Assembly (NCBI GenBank): GCA_965205225.1
Contig: CBDBFZ010000003.1
Span: forward strand, 806,001-870,000
DNA: 64,000 nucleotides
Source of the DNA: Litorimonas sp965205225
Lineage (GTDB): Bacteria; Pseudomonadota; Alphaproteobacteria; Caulobacterales; Maricaulaceae
Direction: 5' to 3'
Shown: in pieces, positions 21,301-24,159 of the stretch
Layout of the letters: the number at the start of each line of letters is the position of its first letter
Position numbering within the stretch: the first letter of the stretch is position 1
Notes under the pieces: generated by a model
Database searches by the model: none
What the model was told of the DNA's origin: nothing
Seen by the model: the letters and a program-made list of their open reading frames with translations, nothing else
Position numbers and translations under genes: made by a program

Positions 21301-21576
21301 GCCGTCATCGTCCAGGTCGAAATCGATCCGGGTCCGGATCCGGTTGCCGTCATCATCAAACGTGTAGTGATCGATCTGATCGATATTGCCGTCATCGTCC
21401 GCATCCAGTTCCACCCGCTCCCAGCGACCGTCTGCATTCAGATGCACGATCCGGTCGGGGGTACCGTCCCCGTCAGTGTCGAACTCGATCCGGTCGATGG
21501 TGCCATCCCCGTCAGTGTCGATCGGGGTCCGAGTTTCCTGTGACAGGGTTGATATGGGCTTAAACATGACTGGCAT
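373..21576 (-). CDS. Giant modular cadherin-like / FG-GAP / RTX-like protein, 7067 aa
   Basis: This is probably a secreted, calcium-stabilised surface adhesin or matrix protein. Residues 1-1062 are acidic D-x-D-x-D-G-x-x-D repeats in a 123-residue higher-order unit, with no N-terminal signal peptide. Five modules follow. Cadherin-like arrays of 4, 7, 5, 7 and 2 repeats lie at about 1063-1459, 2133-2827, 3513-4005, 4683-5377 and 6060-6259. Each is followed by seven FG-GAP blades (GDVNGDGYDDLIIGA core) and a roughly 170-residue domain carrying a single V-R-G-G-A-G-D/N-D motif. The last 130 residues include a Lys/Asp/Thr linker and a tail (LDQPVHIDEDAI onward) shared with the second giant gene. 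Lack of a Sec signal plus a conserved C-terminus fits type I secretion, but no exporter is encoded here. The start has an AAGG site and lies just downstream of a promoter-like sequence. Binding target unknown. Confidence 0.9.
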   Translation of the reverse strand: MPVMFKPISTLSQETRTPIDTDGDGTIDRIEFDTDGDGTPDRIVHLNADGRWERVELDADDDGNIDQIDHYTFDDDGNRIRTRIDFDLDDDGNIDRTAHLDADGRWERVELDADDDGTIDRIDHYSFAADGTRSLTRTDFDTDGDGTTDRSEAYIYNGDGNRIRTRFDDDNDGNIDRIAFDDDGDGTPDRINHYAIDDDGTARVIRRDSDLDDDGNIDRTVHLNADGRWERVELDADDDGTIDRIDHYSFAADGTRSLTRSDFDDDGDGTADRSEAYIYDGDGNRIRTRFDDDNDGNIDRIAFDNDGDGTPDRINHYAIDDDGTARVIRTDFDLDDDGNIDRIAHLNADGRWERVELDADDDGNIDRIDHYSFAADGTRSLTRTDFDTDGDGTTDRSEAYIYNRDGNRTRTRFDDDNDGNIDRIAFDDDGDGTPDRINHYAIDDDGTARVIRRDSDLDDDGNIDRTVHLNADGRWERVELDADDDGTIDRIDHYSFAADGTRSLTRTDFDTDGDGTTDRSEAYIYDGDGNRIRTRFDDDNDGNIDRIAFDDDGDGTPDRINHYAIDDDGTGRVIRRDSDLDDDGNIDRIAHLNADGRWERVELDADDDGTIDRIDHYSFAADGTRSLTRTDFDTDGDGTADRSEAYIYNGDGNLIQTDFDDDNDGNIDRIAFDDDGDGTPDRINHYAIDDDGTARVIRTDFDLDDDGNIDRTVHLNADGRWERVDLDADDDGNIDRSDHYTFAADGTRSLTRSDFDDDGDGTTDRSEAYIYNRDGNRIRTRFDDDNDGNIDRIAFDDDGDGTPDRINHYAIDDDGTARVIRRDSDLDDDGNIDRTVHLNADGRWERVDLDADDDGNIDRSDHYTFAADGARSLTRTDFDVDDDGTADRSEAYTYNSNGTLIRTRFDDDNDGNIDRIAFDDDGDGTPDRINHYAIDDDGTARVIRRDSDLDDDGNIDRTVHLNADGRWERVDLDADDDGNIDRSDHYTFAADGARSLTRTETYTYNSDGTLIRTNFDDDADGNIDRAALDTDGDGTTDRTETYFYTNSRRTRTEFDDDADGNIDRVSVTENQIAAYEAAAADADGGPLSYSLSGTDAALFTIDAATGEVSFRAAPDFEAPGDDGGDNVYDIIVTASDGINSTDHNVAITVTNDNDNAPVFTSPATANARENQTAAYMASATDADGDTLVYSLSGTDAALFTIDAATGEVSFIEAPDFEAPGDDGGDNIYDIIVTASDGINSTNHNVAITVTNDNDNIPAFTSPATANAQENQVAAYEAAAADADGDPLNYSLSGTDAALFTIDANTGVVSFKAAPDFEAPGDDGGDNVYDIIVTASDDTNSTNQNVAITVTNENDNAPAFTSPATVRVAENQVAAYEAAAADADGDPLSYSLSGTDAALFTIDADTGVVSFRAAPDFEAPGDADGDNVYDIIVTASDGANSTEQPVAITVTDEYDLIPLSSLDGSNGFALTGIDTRDYSGTSVSSAGDVNGDGYDDLIIGADWADPNGFRSGETYIVYGGASAPGTGGKLDLSALDGTNGFILNGIDRLDRSGGSVSSAGDVNGDGYDDLIIGADWADPNGSRSGETYIVYGGASAPGTGGKLDLSALDGTNGFILNGIDADDRFGRSVSSAGDVNGDGYDDLIIGAYGGDPNEDSNAGEIYVIYGGPSAPGTNGVLDLSALSGTNGFTLTGIDGSDQSGRSVSSAGDVNGDGYDDLIIGAREADPNEDSNAGETYVVYGGASAPGTGGELDLSALDGTNGFILNGIDEYDRSGFSVSSAGDVNGDGYDDLIIGAYRADPGGDSDAGETYVIYGGASAPGTDGVLDLSTLDGRNGLILNGIDGSDFSGASVSSAGDVNGDGYDDLIIGAWGGDPNGDSNAGETYVVYGGASAPGTGGRFNLSALDGTNGFILNGIDEEDRSGFSVSSAGDVNGDGYDDLIIGAYGGDPNEDSGAGETYVIYGGATGTESLVPVTAQGTAAVDNFTGNAGADSFTGIATDDVVRGGAGDDVTSVTALDFAAVDGGTGRDTLILDGSGLSLDLTGAGHASVDSVEVFDLSGTGSNTLVLDALAVFDVTEERAGGVASLDVLGDADDRVDLGGSNFDLTGTVTEDGTAYTVYRDGNAQLRVEDGVQVVAIPVFTSPAVGKAAENQIAAYEAVAADAYGGPLSYSLSGTDAALFTIDANTGEVSFRAAPDFETPGDDDGDNVYDIIVTASNGTRQTDQSVAITVTNENDNVPAFTSPATANAQENQTAAYMAAATDADGDALVYSLSGTDAALFTIDADTGEVSFIEAPDFEAPGDDGGDNIYDIIVTASDGINSTDHNVAITVTNENDNAPTFTSPATANVQENQTAAYMAAATDADGDTLVYSLSGTDAALFTIDADTGEVSFMAAPDFEAPGDDGGDNVYDIIVTASDGINSTDHNVAITVTNDNVPVFTSPAAANAQENQTAAYMAVATDADGDALVYSLSGTDAALFTIDADTGEVSFIEAPDFEAPGDDGGDNVYDIIVTASDGINSTDHNVAITVTNDNDNIPVFTSPATANAQENQTVAYEAAATDADGDTLVYSLSGTDAALFTIDANTGEVSFIAAPDFEAPGDDGGDNIYDIIVTASDGINSTDHNVAITVTNDNDNIPVFTSPATANAQENQTAAYMAAATDTDGDTLVYSLSGTDAALFTIDANTGEVSFRAAPDFEAPGDADGDNVYDIIVTASDGTNQTDQPVAITVTNDNVPAFTSPATVSVAENQSAAYEAAADADGGPLSYSLSGTDAALFMIDANTGEVSFRAAPDFEAPGDADGDNVYDIIVTASDDTNSTEQNVAITVTDEYDLIPLSSLDGTNGFILNGIDADDYSGRSVSSAGDVNGDGYDDLIIGADWADPNGDSRAGETYVIYGGASAPGTDGVLDLSALDGTNGFILNGIDAYDRSGRSVSSAGDVNGDGYDDLIIGAYRADSDGDSAAGEIYVIYGGASAPGTGGRFNLSALDGTNGFILNGIDANDRSGTSVSSAGDVNGDGYDDLIIGAPGADPNGDSAAGEIYVIYGGASAPGTNGMLDLSALSGTNGFILNGIDASDQSGFSVSSAGDVNGDGYGDLIIGAVGADPNGSRSGETYVVYGGANAPGTGGVLDLGALDGTNGFILTGIDERDQSGRSVSSAGDVNGDGYDDLIIGANIADPGGDSDAGETYIVYGGASAPGTNGVLDLSALDGTNGFILNGIDADDRSGRSVSSAGDVNGDGYDDLIIGAYQADPNEDSAAGETYVVYGGASAPGTGGELDLSALDGTNGFILTGIDEADQSGRAVSSAGDVNGDGYDDLIIGAYGGDPNEDSDAGEAYILYGGATGTESLTPVTASGTAAVDNFTGNAGADSFTGIATDDVVHGGAGDDVTSVTALDFAAVDGGTGRDTLILDGADLSLDLTGAGHASVDSVEIFDLSGTGSNTLVLDAQAVFDVTEEREGGVASVDVLGDADDRVDLGGSNFILTGTATEDGVTYNVYSDGNAQLRVEDGVQVQTPPVVFTSPAAVSARENQTAAYMAAATDADGDTLVYSLSGTDAALFTIDTDTGEVSFIEAPDFEAPGDDGGDNVYDITVTASDGTNSTNHNVAIRVTNENDNAPTFTSPATANVQENQTAAYMAAATDAEGDTLVYSLSGTDAALFTIDADTGEVSFMAAPDFEAPGDDGGDNVYDIIVTASDGINSTDHNVAITVTNDNVPAFTSPATANARENQTAAYMAAATDADGDTLVYSLSGTDAALFTIDADTGEVSFIEAPDFEAPGDDGGDNVYDIIVTASDGINSTDHNVAITVTNDNDNIPVFTSPATANAQENQTAAYMAAATDADGDTLVYSLSGTDAALFTIDANTGEVSFRAAPDFEAPGDADGDNVYDIIVTASDGTNQTDQPVAITVTNDNVPAFTSPATVSVAENQSAAYEAAADADGGPLSYSLSGTDAALFMIDANTGEVSFRAAPDFEAPGDADGDNVYDIIVTASDDTNSTEQNVAITVTDEYDLIPLSSLDGTNGFILNGIDADDYSGRSVSSAGDVNGDGYDDLIIGADWADPNGNSSGETYIVYGGAGAPGTDGVLDLSALDGTNGFILNGIDAYDRSGRSVSSAGDVNGDGYDDLIIGTYRADPDGDSAAGETYVVYGGASAPGTGGRFNLSALDGTNGFILNGIDAGDNSGSSVSSAGDVNGDGYDDLIIGAFGADGSVGETYVVYGGASAPGTGGVLDLSALNGTNGFILNGIDASDLSGFSVSSAGDVNGDGYDDLIIGVLGGDPNGDGEAGETYIVYGGASAPGTRGVLDLSDLDGTNGFILNGIDAGDNSGSSVSSAGDVNGDGYDDLIIGARFADPNGDSAAGETYLVYGGASAPGTDGVLNLGALDGTNGFILTGIDAGDRSGTSVSSAGDVNGDGYDDLIIGAFGADGSVGETYVVYGGASAPGTGGVLDLSALDGTNGFILNGIDEDDRSGFPVSSAGDVNGDGYDDLIIGARYGDPNGNRNAGETYVVYGGATGTESLVPVTAQGTAAVDNFTGNAGADSFTGIATNDVVRGGAGDDVTSVTALDFAAIDGGTGRDTLILDGADLSLDLTGAGHAGVDSVEIFDLSGTGSNSLVLDALAVFGVTEERAGGVASLDVLGDADDRVDLGGSNFILTGTATEDGVTYNVYSDGNAQLRVEDGVQVQTPPVVFTSPAAVSARENQTAAYMAAATDADGDTLVYSLSGTDAALFTINANTGEVSFIEAPDFEAPGDDGGDNVYDIIVTASDGINSTDHNVAITVTNDNDNAPVFTSLAAANAQENQTVAYEAAATDADGDTLVYSLSGTDAALFTIDANTGEVSFIEAPDFEAPGDDGGDNVYDIIVTASDGTNSTDHNVAITVTNDNDNAPTFTSPATANAQENQTAAYMAAATDADGDTLVYSLSGTDAALFTIDTATGEVSFMAAPDFEAPGDDGGDNIYDIIVTASDGATDTEQAVAITVTNENDNAPVFTSPATANAQENQTAAYMAAATDADGDTLVYSLSGTDAARFTIDAATGEVSFIEAPDFEAPGDDGGGNVYDIIVTASDGTNRTDHNVAITVTNDNDNIPVFTSPAAANARENQTAAYMAAATDADGDALVYSLSGTDAALFTINANTGEVSFIEAPDFEAPGDDDRDNVYDIIVTASDGTNSTDHNVAITVTNENDNIPVFTSPAAVSVAENQTAAYEAAAADADGDALVYSLSGTDAALFVIDTDTGEVSFITAPDFEMPGDADRDNVYDITVTASDGDNIRNRNVAITVTDNNIFFTSPAAVSAQENQTVAYEAAATHEDGDPLVYSLSGTDAALFTIDTDTGEVSFIEAPDFEAPGDDGGDNVYDIIVTAFDGTNRTDYNVSITVTDEYDLIPLSSLDGSNGFILAGIDAGDQSGFSVSSAGDVNGDGYGDLIIGAVGADPNGNSSGETYIVYGGAGAPGTDGVLDLSTLDGRNGFILNGIDANDQSGRSVSSAGDVNGDGYDDLIIGAREADPNGDDRAGETYIIYGGANAPGTDGVLDLGALDGTNGFILTGIDRFDFSGSSVSSAGDVNGDGYDDLIIGASFAEPNGRNNAGETYIIYGGASAPGTGGVLDLGALDGSNGFILNGIDRNDYSGISVSSAGDVNGDGYDDLIIGAPFADPNGDSSGETYIVYGGASAPGTRGRFNLSMLDGSNGFILTGIDANDQSGRSVSSAGDVNGDGYDDLIIGARYADPNGDSGAGETYIIYGGANALGTGGVLDLSTLNGTNGFILNGINASDRSGFSVSSAGDVNGDGYDDLIIGADQANSGGDNRVGETYLVYGGANAPGTDGVLDLSALDGTNGFILNGIDEEDRSGFSVSSAGDVNGDGYDDLIIGARYAAPNGNIRAGETYVIYGGATGTESLVPVTAQGTAAVDNFTGNAGDDNFTAIATNDVVRGGAGNDIISVTALDFAAIDGGTGQDTLVLDGAGLSLDLTGAGHAGVDSVELFDLSGTGTNSLVLDALAVFDVTEEREGGAASLDVLGDADDRVELSGSNFALTGTATEDGVTYNIYRDGNAQLRVETGVQVVTIPGFTSPAAVSVAEGQTAVYEAAATDADGDTLVYSLSGTDAALFTIDATTGEVSFIAAPDFEMPGDTDGDNVYDITVTASDGTNSTNHNVAIRVTNENENIPVFTSPAAASAQENQTAAYMAAATDADGDTLVYSLSGTDAALFTIDANTGAVSFRAAPDFEVPGDADGDNVYDIIVTASDDANSTEQPVAITVTDVNDLVPLSSLDGTNGFILNGIDEDDRSGRSVSSAGDVNGDGYDDLIIGAYRADPNGDSRAGETYVVYGGASAPGTGGRFNLSALDGTNGFILNGIDAGDRSGFSVSSAGDVNGDGYDDLIIGADGADQNGYNTVGETYVVYGGASAPGTGGELDLSSLDGTNGFILNGIDGSDQSGRSVSSAGDVNGDGYGDLIIGAGLADPNGDSAAGEIYVVYGGASAPGTGGRFNLSALDGTNGFILNGIDANDRSGTSVSSAGDVNGDGYDDLIIGASGADPNGDSAAGEIYVIYGGASAPGTNGMLDLSALSGTNGFILNGIDASDLSGFSVSSAGDVNGDGYDDLIIGARYADPNGETSGESYVIYGGANAPGIGGVLDLSALDGTNGFILNGIDAGDNSGWSVSSAGDVNGDGYDDLIIAARSADPNGRNSAGETYIIYGGASAPGSDGVLDLSSLALDGSTGFIVNGIDAFDYSGISVSSAGDVNGDGYDDLIIGAHYADPNGRNSAGETYIVYGGAKGTESLTPVTAQGIAAADNFTGNAGDDSFTDIATDDVVRGGAGDDTIRVTALDFAAIDGGTGQDTLVLDGAGLALDLTGTGHAGVDSVEVFDLSGTGANSLVLDALAVFDVTEEREGGAASLDVLGDADDRVDLGGGNFILTGTATADGVTYNVYRDGNAEVRVEDEVMVTLAAAGAQSAESKTDPKTDPKTDIRIDPVADPRTDPGLDDALMNNDLWDGLWAGGIKSLDQPVHIDEDAIFIPLSDPLSFGPLSSGSLPGPWGDLMYWPGLGSHPAMQNDLAMILPEMEIATAYMEGF
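9413..10067. repeat. 655-bp perfect internal duplication, copy 1
   Basis: Every base from 9413 to 10067 equals the base 3531 positions further right (12944-13598); the match ends at single mismatches on both sides. It covers the first blade of a propeller and about two cadherin-like repeats. Other repeat copies in the gene differ at several percent of sites, so this pair reflects a recent duplication or gene conversion. Confidence 0.9.
12944..13598. repeat. 655-bp perfect internal duplication, copy 2
   Basis: Partner of the segment at 9413-10067, in direct orientation and in the same reading frame, at the same place in the preceding cadherin/propeller module. The 3531-bp offset is close to the length of one module. 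Confidence 0.9.
18400..21540 (-). repeat. D-x-D-x-D-G array with exact 369-bp tandem period
   Basis: The anchor agtgattgatccgg occurs at 18783, 19152, 19521, 19890, 20259, 20628 and 20997, every spacing being exactly 369 bp (123 codons). Each unit encodes about eight acidic calcium-loop-like motifs (for example DDDGNIDR and DGDGTPDR) with conserved linkers such as HLNADGRWERV. The edges of the array are shorter, diverged or deleted units. The motif resembles thrombospondin type 3 or EF-hand-like loops. Confidence 0.9.
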
Positions 21577-21607
21577 GGCCTTACATTTCTCAATAGGGCA
21601 TTATTTG

Positions 21608-21636
21608 GCGATAGTGTTAAATAGTTTGGCTGTCAA
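21608..21636 (-). promoter_or_regulatory. Promoter of the giant gene
   Basis: On the minus strand a perfect TTGACA (-35) is followed after 17 bp by TATCGC (-10-like), about 32 bp before the giant gene's ATG. The ribosome site GTAAGG lies just ahead of the start. The -35 is consensus and the -10 is weak, which would suit an activated promoter. Confidence 0.5.
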
Positions 21637-21654
21637 TTTACGTAGTTTGGCTGT
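21622..21654. promoter_or_regulatory. Two 12-bp direct repeats 21 bp apart, candidate operator
   Basis: The 12-mer tagtttggctgt occurs at 21622-21633 and 21643-21654. The 21-bp offset is two helical turns, so both boxes face the same side of the DNA. The gene-proximal box overlaps the TTGACA element of the giant gene. This is the arrangement expected for a dimeric or tandemly bound regulator; the protein is unknown. Confidence 0.45.
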
Positions 21655-21779
21655 TGATCAAGCGTTTCACTGACACCATCAATGGAAAGACAGAATTCAT
21701 CGCCAATCGGTTGCGGAGCATTCTCGGCTCTTGCGACGGGAGCAAAGGCCAGCATTAGCGTGGCAAGGGCAGGGAGCAT
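21633..21779 (-). pseudogene. Truncated secreted-protein gene with intact signal peptide, 48 aa
   Basis: The frame reads MLPALATLMLAFAPVARA, a signal peptide with an A-R-A cleavage site. About 30 mature residues follow (ENAPQPIGDEFCLSIDGVSE and a short run), ending inside the giant gene's promoter. Its first codons and upstream region are the same as those at the left window edge, where the probable parent gene starts. It therefore looks like the duplicated 5' end of that gene, cut off where the giant gene's promoter begins. A TTG at 21794 is an alternative start. It could still be expressed as a tiny exported peptide. Confidence 0.5.
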
Positions 21780-21872
21780 TGGGTTGATGGTCAACTACTC
21801 CCCAGCGGCAGGACGAAAAGTGAAACAGGCGTCATTTGGGCAAAGTTTACAGAATGCAGGTCTCTCTCGCCA
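21760..21872. repeat. Right copy of the 113-bp direct repeat flanking the giant gene
   Basis: Direct partner of positions 1-113, with 7 mismatches. It carries the first codons and upstream region of the truncated secreted-protein gene. From 21873 to 21983 I see no gene or clear signal. Confidence 0.85.
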
Positions 21873-21983
21873 TTGCGACTCGACGCCCGTGCCCGTGCGG
21901 ACTATGGCCACTGCATGACCCACCCGGCCCGTTTATAGATGCCCAATAGGGCTTCTGGACCGAACACCTAAGCTCAGGACTCA

Positions 21984-22186
21984 TTAAATCCAGTATATTA
22001 CGATAGCTGCGATGAGTATGGCTGAGAAGACTGCGCGCAACTCCTGCCCACCCAGCGGTGCCTCCTGAGTCGGGTCCGGCAGAAAATCGCCATTCTCATT
22101 GGGCTGTATGGAGGGCTTCTCCTCCGCTACGCCCAGAGGCAACCCGGCCAGTATCAGGCAGGCATGGCGGTCAGGGCTTTACGCAT
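21984..22186 (-). pseudogene. Small secreted membrane-anchored protein gene broken by one missing base
   Basis: The ATG lies inside the last codons of the upstream gene and reads MRKALTAMPA, then stops at TGA. Restoring one C in a short C run (near 22165) joins it to the frame that continues LILAGLPLGVAEEKPSIQP and ends in a hydrophobic segment, VFSAILIAAIVIYWI. The repaired product of about 67 residues would have a signal peptide, an acidic middle and a C-terminal membrane anchor. The feature length of 203 nt is one short of 68 codons, consistent with a single deletion. It may be a real pseudogene or a sequence error. Function unknown. Confidence 0.5.
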
Positions 22187-22622
22187 AGGACGGTTCGCAG
22201 TCGGGCGTTTCGTCCCCGATGACGGTGACGGCCACCAGATCATTCGTGAACGCGGAGACGGCATAGAAGCAGTTCCCCCGCTGATACATATTGAAACAGC
22301 CGCCATTGAAATCCTCATAGGTGAAACAGACCACGTTTTCCCGGGTTTGCCATGTTCCACTTGTGGTGACACCATCCCGCACATGGATTGTCGTCCCATC
22401 GACGTTCATCCGTTCCGTAAATGCAGGACCGGCATTTTCCCAGTCTGCCTGATAGTAACCGCGATGGGTCTGGTCGAGAAACAGGGCAGTCAGATCATCC
22501 CCGTCCAGCGGTGTTTCCAGATCAGGGTCTGGTGCGGAATATGGGTCAATGGATGGCGATGTCTGCGACAGGGCTGGACTGCCGAGCAGAGCGATTGATA
22601 TGAGAAGAACAAAAAATCTCAT
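22179..22622 (-). CDS. Secreted hypothetical protein, 147 aa
   Basis: The N-terminus MRFFVLLISIALLGSPALSQ is a clear Sec signal peptide with cleavage after A-L-S. The mature part has four or more cysteines and a G-x-W ... V-C-F-x-Y ... G-G-C-F pattern typical of small disulphide-bonded periplasmic beta proteins. I do not recognise the family with certainty. Its stop overlaps the start of the small frameshifted gene downstream, so the two were probably one operon. It is divergent from the small membrane protein gene at 22672. Confidence 0.75.
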   Translation of the reverse strand: MRFFVLLISIALLGSPALSQTSPSIDPYSAPDPDLETPLDGDDLTALFLDQTHRGYYQADWENAGPAFTERMNVDGTTIHVRDGVTTSGTWQTRENVVCFTYEDFNGGCFNMYQRGNCFYAVSAFTNDLVAVTVIGDETPDCEPSYA

Positions 22623-22671
22623 GTCACACCCTTACCATGACGAGGCCGTATTGCCATGTTAAGTCGCAGAT

Positions 22672-22980
22672 ATGACTGACCCAATCCCTCGATCTCGCAA
22701 TCGCGTGAGCCGTTATCAGCGCGCGCAGGAACGGCGTGAGTCTCAACGCAGAGCCGATCAGCACTTCTATAACGCCATTTTCGGCGTTGTTGGGGCGTGC
22801 GTTCTGGTTGTCCTCGGCCTAGCCATGATCGCCAGTTCCGGGAATGCACCAGAGATTGGCGGTACGGGCGAAACCCTGGTGCGGACCAGGTTTCTGGGAC
22901 TGACTGGGCTGGAGATTGGCGGCTTAGTCATCGTCGCCATCATCGCAGTCATTATGTGGCAGCGCATCAAACGCCGTTAG
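22672..22980 (+). CDS. Small two-helix inner-membrane protein, 102 aa
   Basis: A basic N-terminus (about 30 residues, many Arg) precedes a first hydrophobic helix (about 35-54, GVVGACVLVVLGLAMIASS) and a second near the C-terminus (about 80-95, LEIGGLVIVAIIAVIMW), which ends in a basic K-R-R tail. The two basic ends suggest both termini are cytoplasmic. I recognise no named family. It lies 49 bp from the divergent secreted-protein gene and 74 bp before asd, and could share transcription with asd. Confidence 0.65.
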   Translation: MTDPIPRSRNRVSRYQRAQERRESQRRADQHFYNAIFGVVGACVLVVLGLAMIASSGNAPEIGGTGETLVRTRFLGLTGLEIGGLVIVAIIAVIMWQRIKRR

Positions 22981-23054
22981 AACCGTTTGTGAGTGGTTGA
23001 ACAGGGCGGGCCGATCCTCTATGCGGCGACGCCTTTCATCATAGGAAACATATA

Positions 23055-24086
23055 ATGGCGACCAACTTCGCGATCGTCGGCGCGACCGGCAATGTCGGCA
23101 CTGAAATGCTCGAAATTCTGTCCGAGTCGGACATTGAAGTTGGCGAGGTTTACGCCGTCGCCTCTCGCCGATCGCTCGGCCGTGAAGTCAGCTTTGGTGA
23201 CCGGACGCTGAAATGTCTCGATTTGGAAACATTCGACTTCGGCAAGATCGATATTGTGCTGATGAGTGCAGGTGGGTCTGTGTCCAAAGAATGGTCGCCG
23301 AAAATCGCGGCTAAGGGCGCTATTGTCATCGACAATAGCTCAGCCTGGCGCATGGATCCCGATGTTCCGCTTATCGTGCCGGAAGTGAATGCGGATGCGG
23401 TCGAAGGCTTCACCCAAAAGAATATTATCGCCAATCCGAACTGCTCAACCATTCAAATGGTTGTGACGCTCAAGCCGTTGCATGACCGGGTCGGCATCAA
23501 ACGTGTCATCGTCTCAACCTATCAATCCGTGTCGGGTGGCGGGAAGAAAGCGATGGATGAGCTCTGGCTGCAAACCAAGGGTATTTATTCAAACGAAGAT
23601 CTGCCTGCGATCAATTTCCCCAAGCAGATGGCCTTCAATGTCATTCCTCAGATCGATGTGTTTATGGAAGATGGCTACACAAAGGAAGAATGGAAGATGA
23701 AAGTCGAGACAAAGAAAATCCTCGACTCTAAAATTAAAGTCGCGGCGACCTGTGTCCGCGTGCCAATCTTTGTAGGTCATGCTGAAGCGATCAATGTTGA
23801 GCTGGAAAATGAACTGTCAGCCGATGATGCCCGTGCACTGCTGCGCGAAAGCCCCGGCCTGATAGTGATCGATCAGCCGCATAGCGATGAAGGCGAGGTG
23901 AATTATATCACGCCGATTGAATGTGTCGGTGAATTTGCAACCTTCGTTTCCCGTATTCGTGAAGACAGTACGCAGGATAACACGCTTGACATGTGGGTGG
24001 TGTCTGACAATTTGCGTAAGGGCGCGGCGCTAAACGCGGTGCAGATCGCGGAACTTGTGGTTCACCGCGGTTTAATACGCGCATAG
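23055..24086 (+). CDS. asd: Aspartate-semialdehyde dehydrogenase
   Basis: The enzyme reduces L-4-aspartyl phosphate to aspartate 4-semialdehyde with NADPH, the branch point to lysine/diaminopimelate, threonine and methionine. The 343-residue length is normal. The N-terminus has the nucleotide-binding loop GATGNVGTEM. The catalytic cysteine is C130 in NPNCSTIQ, and the substrate-binding R-V-P-x-x-x-G-H segment is present near residue 237. The ATG is the first residue of the conserved domain. A strong hairpin terminator follows. The DAP/threonine branch gene hom is not near the glpX locus, where it is often found. Confidence 0.97.
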   Translation: MATNFAIVGATGNVGTEMLEILSESDIEVGEVYAVASRRSLGREVSFGDRTLKCLDLETFDFGKIDIVLMSAGGSVSKEWSPKIAAKGAIVIDNSSAWRMDPDVPLIVPEVNADAVEGFTQKNIIANPNCSTIQMVVTLKPLHDRVGIKRVIVSTYQSVSGGGKKAMDELWLQTKGIYSNEDLPAINFPKQMAFNVIPQIDVFMEDGYTKEEWKMKVETKKILDSKIKVAATCVRVPIFVGHAEAINVELENELSADDARALLRESPGLIVIDQPHSDEGEVNYITPIECVGEFATFVSRIREDSTQDNTLDMWVVSDNLRKGAALNAVQIAELVVHRGLIRA

Positions 24087-24109
24087 GTCAGAAATAGACG
24101 ACGCTAACA

Positions 24110-24142
24110 AAAAGGCCGCTCTCTGAAGCGGCCTTTCTTTTT
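24110..24142. terminator. Bidirectional intrinsic terminator between asd and the M16 protease gene
   Basis: A 10-bp perfect stem (AAAGGCCGCT / AGCGGCCTTT) with a 6-nt loop has T-rich sequence on both sides. It sits between two convergent genes and can end transcription from either direction. Confidence 0.9.
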
Positions 24143-24159
24143 GGTTGTGTCGGCGGTCT

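Noticed and set aside
21682..21918. 78-codon plus-strand frame across the flanking repeat
   Set aside because: The opposite strand encodes a clear signal peptide here, and the plus frame has no domain or ribosome site.
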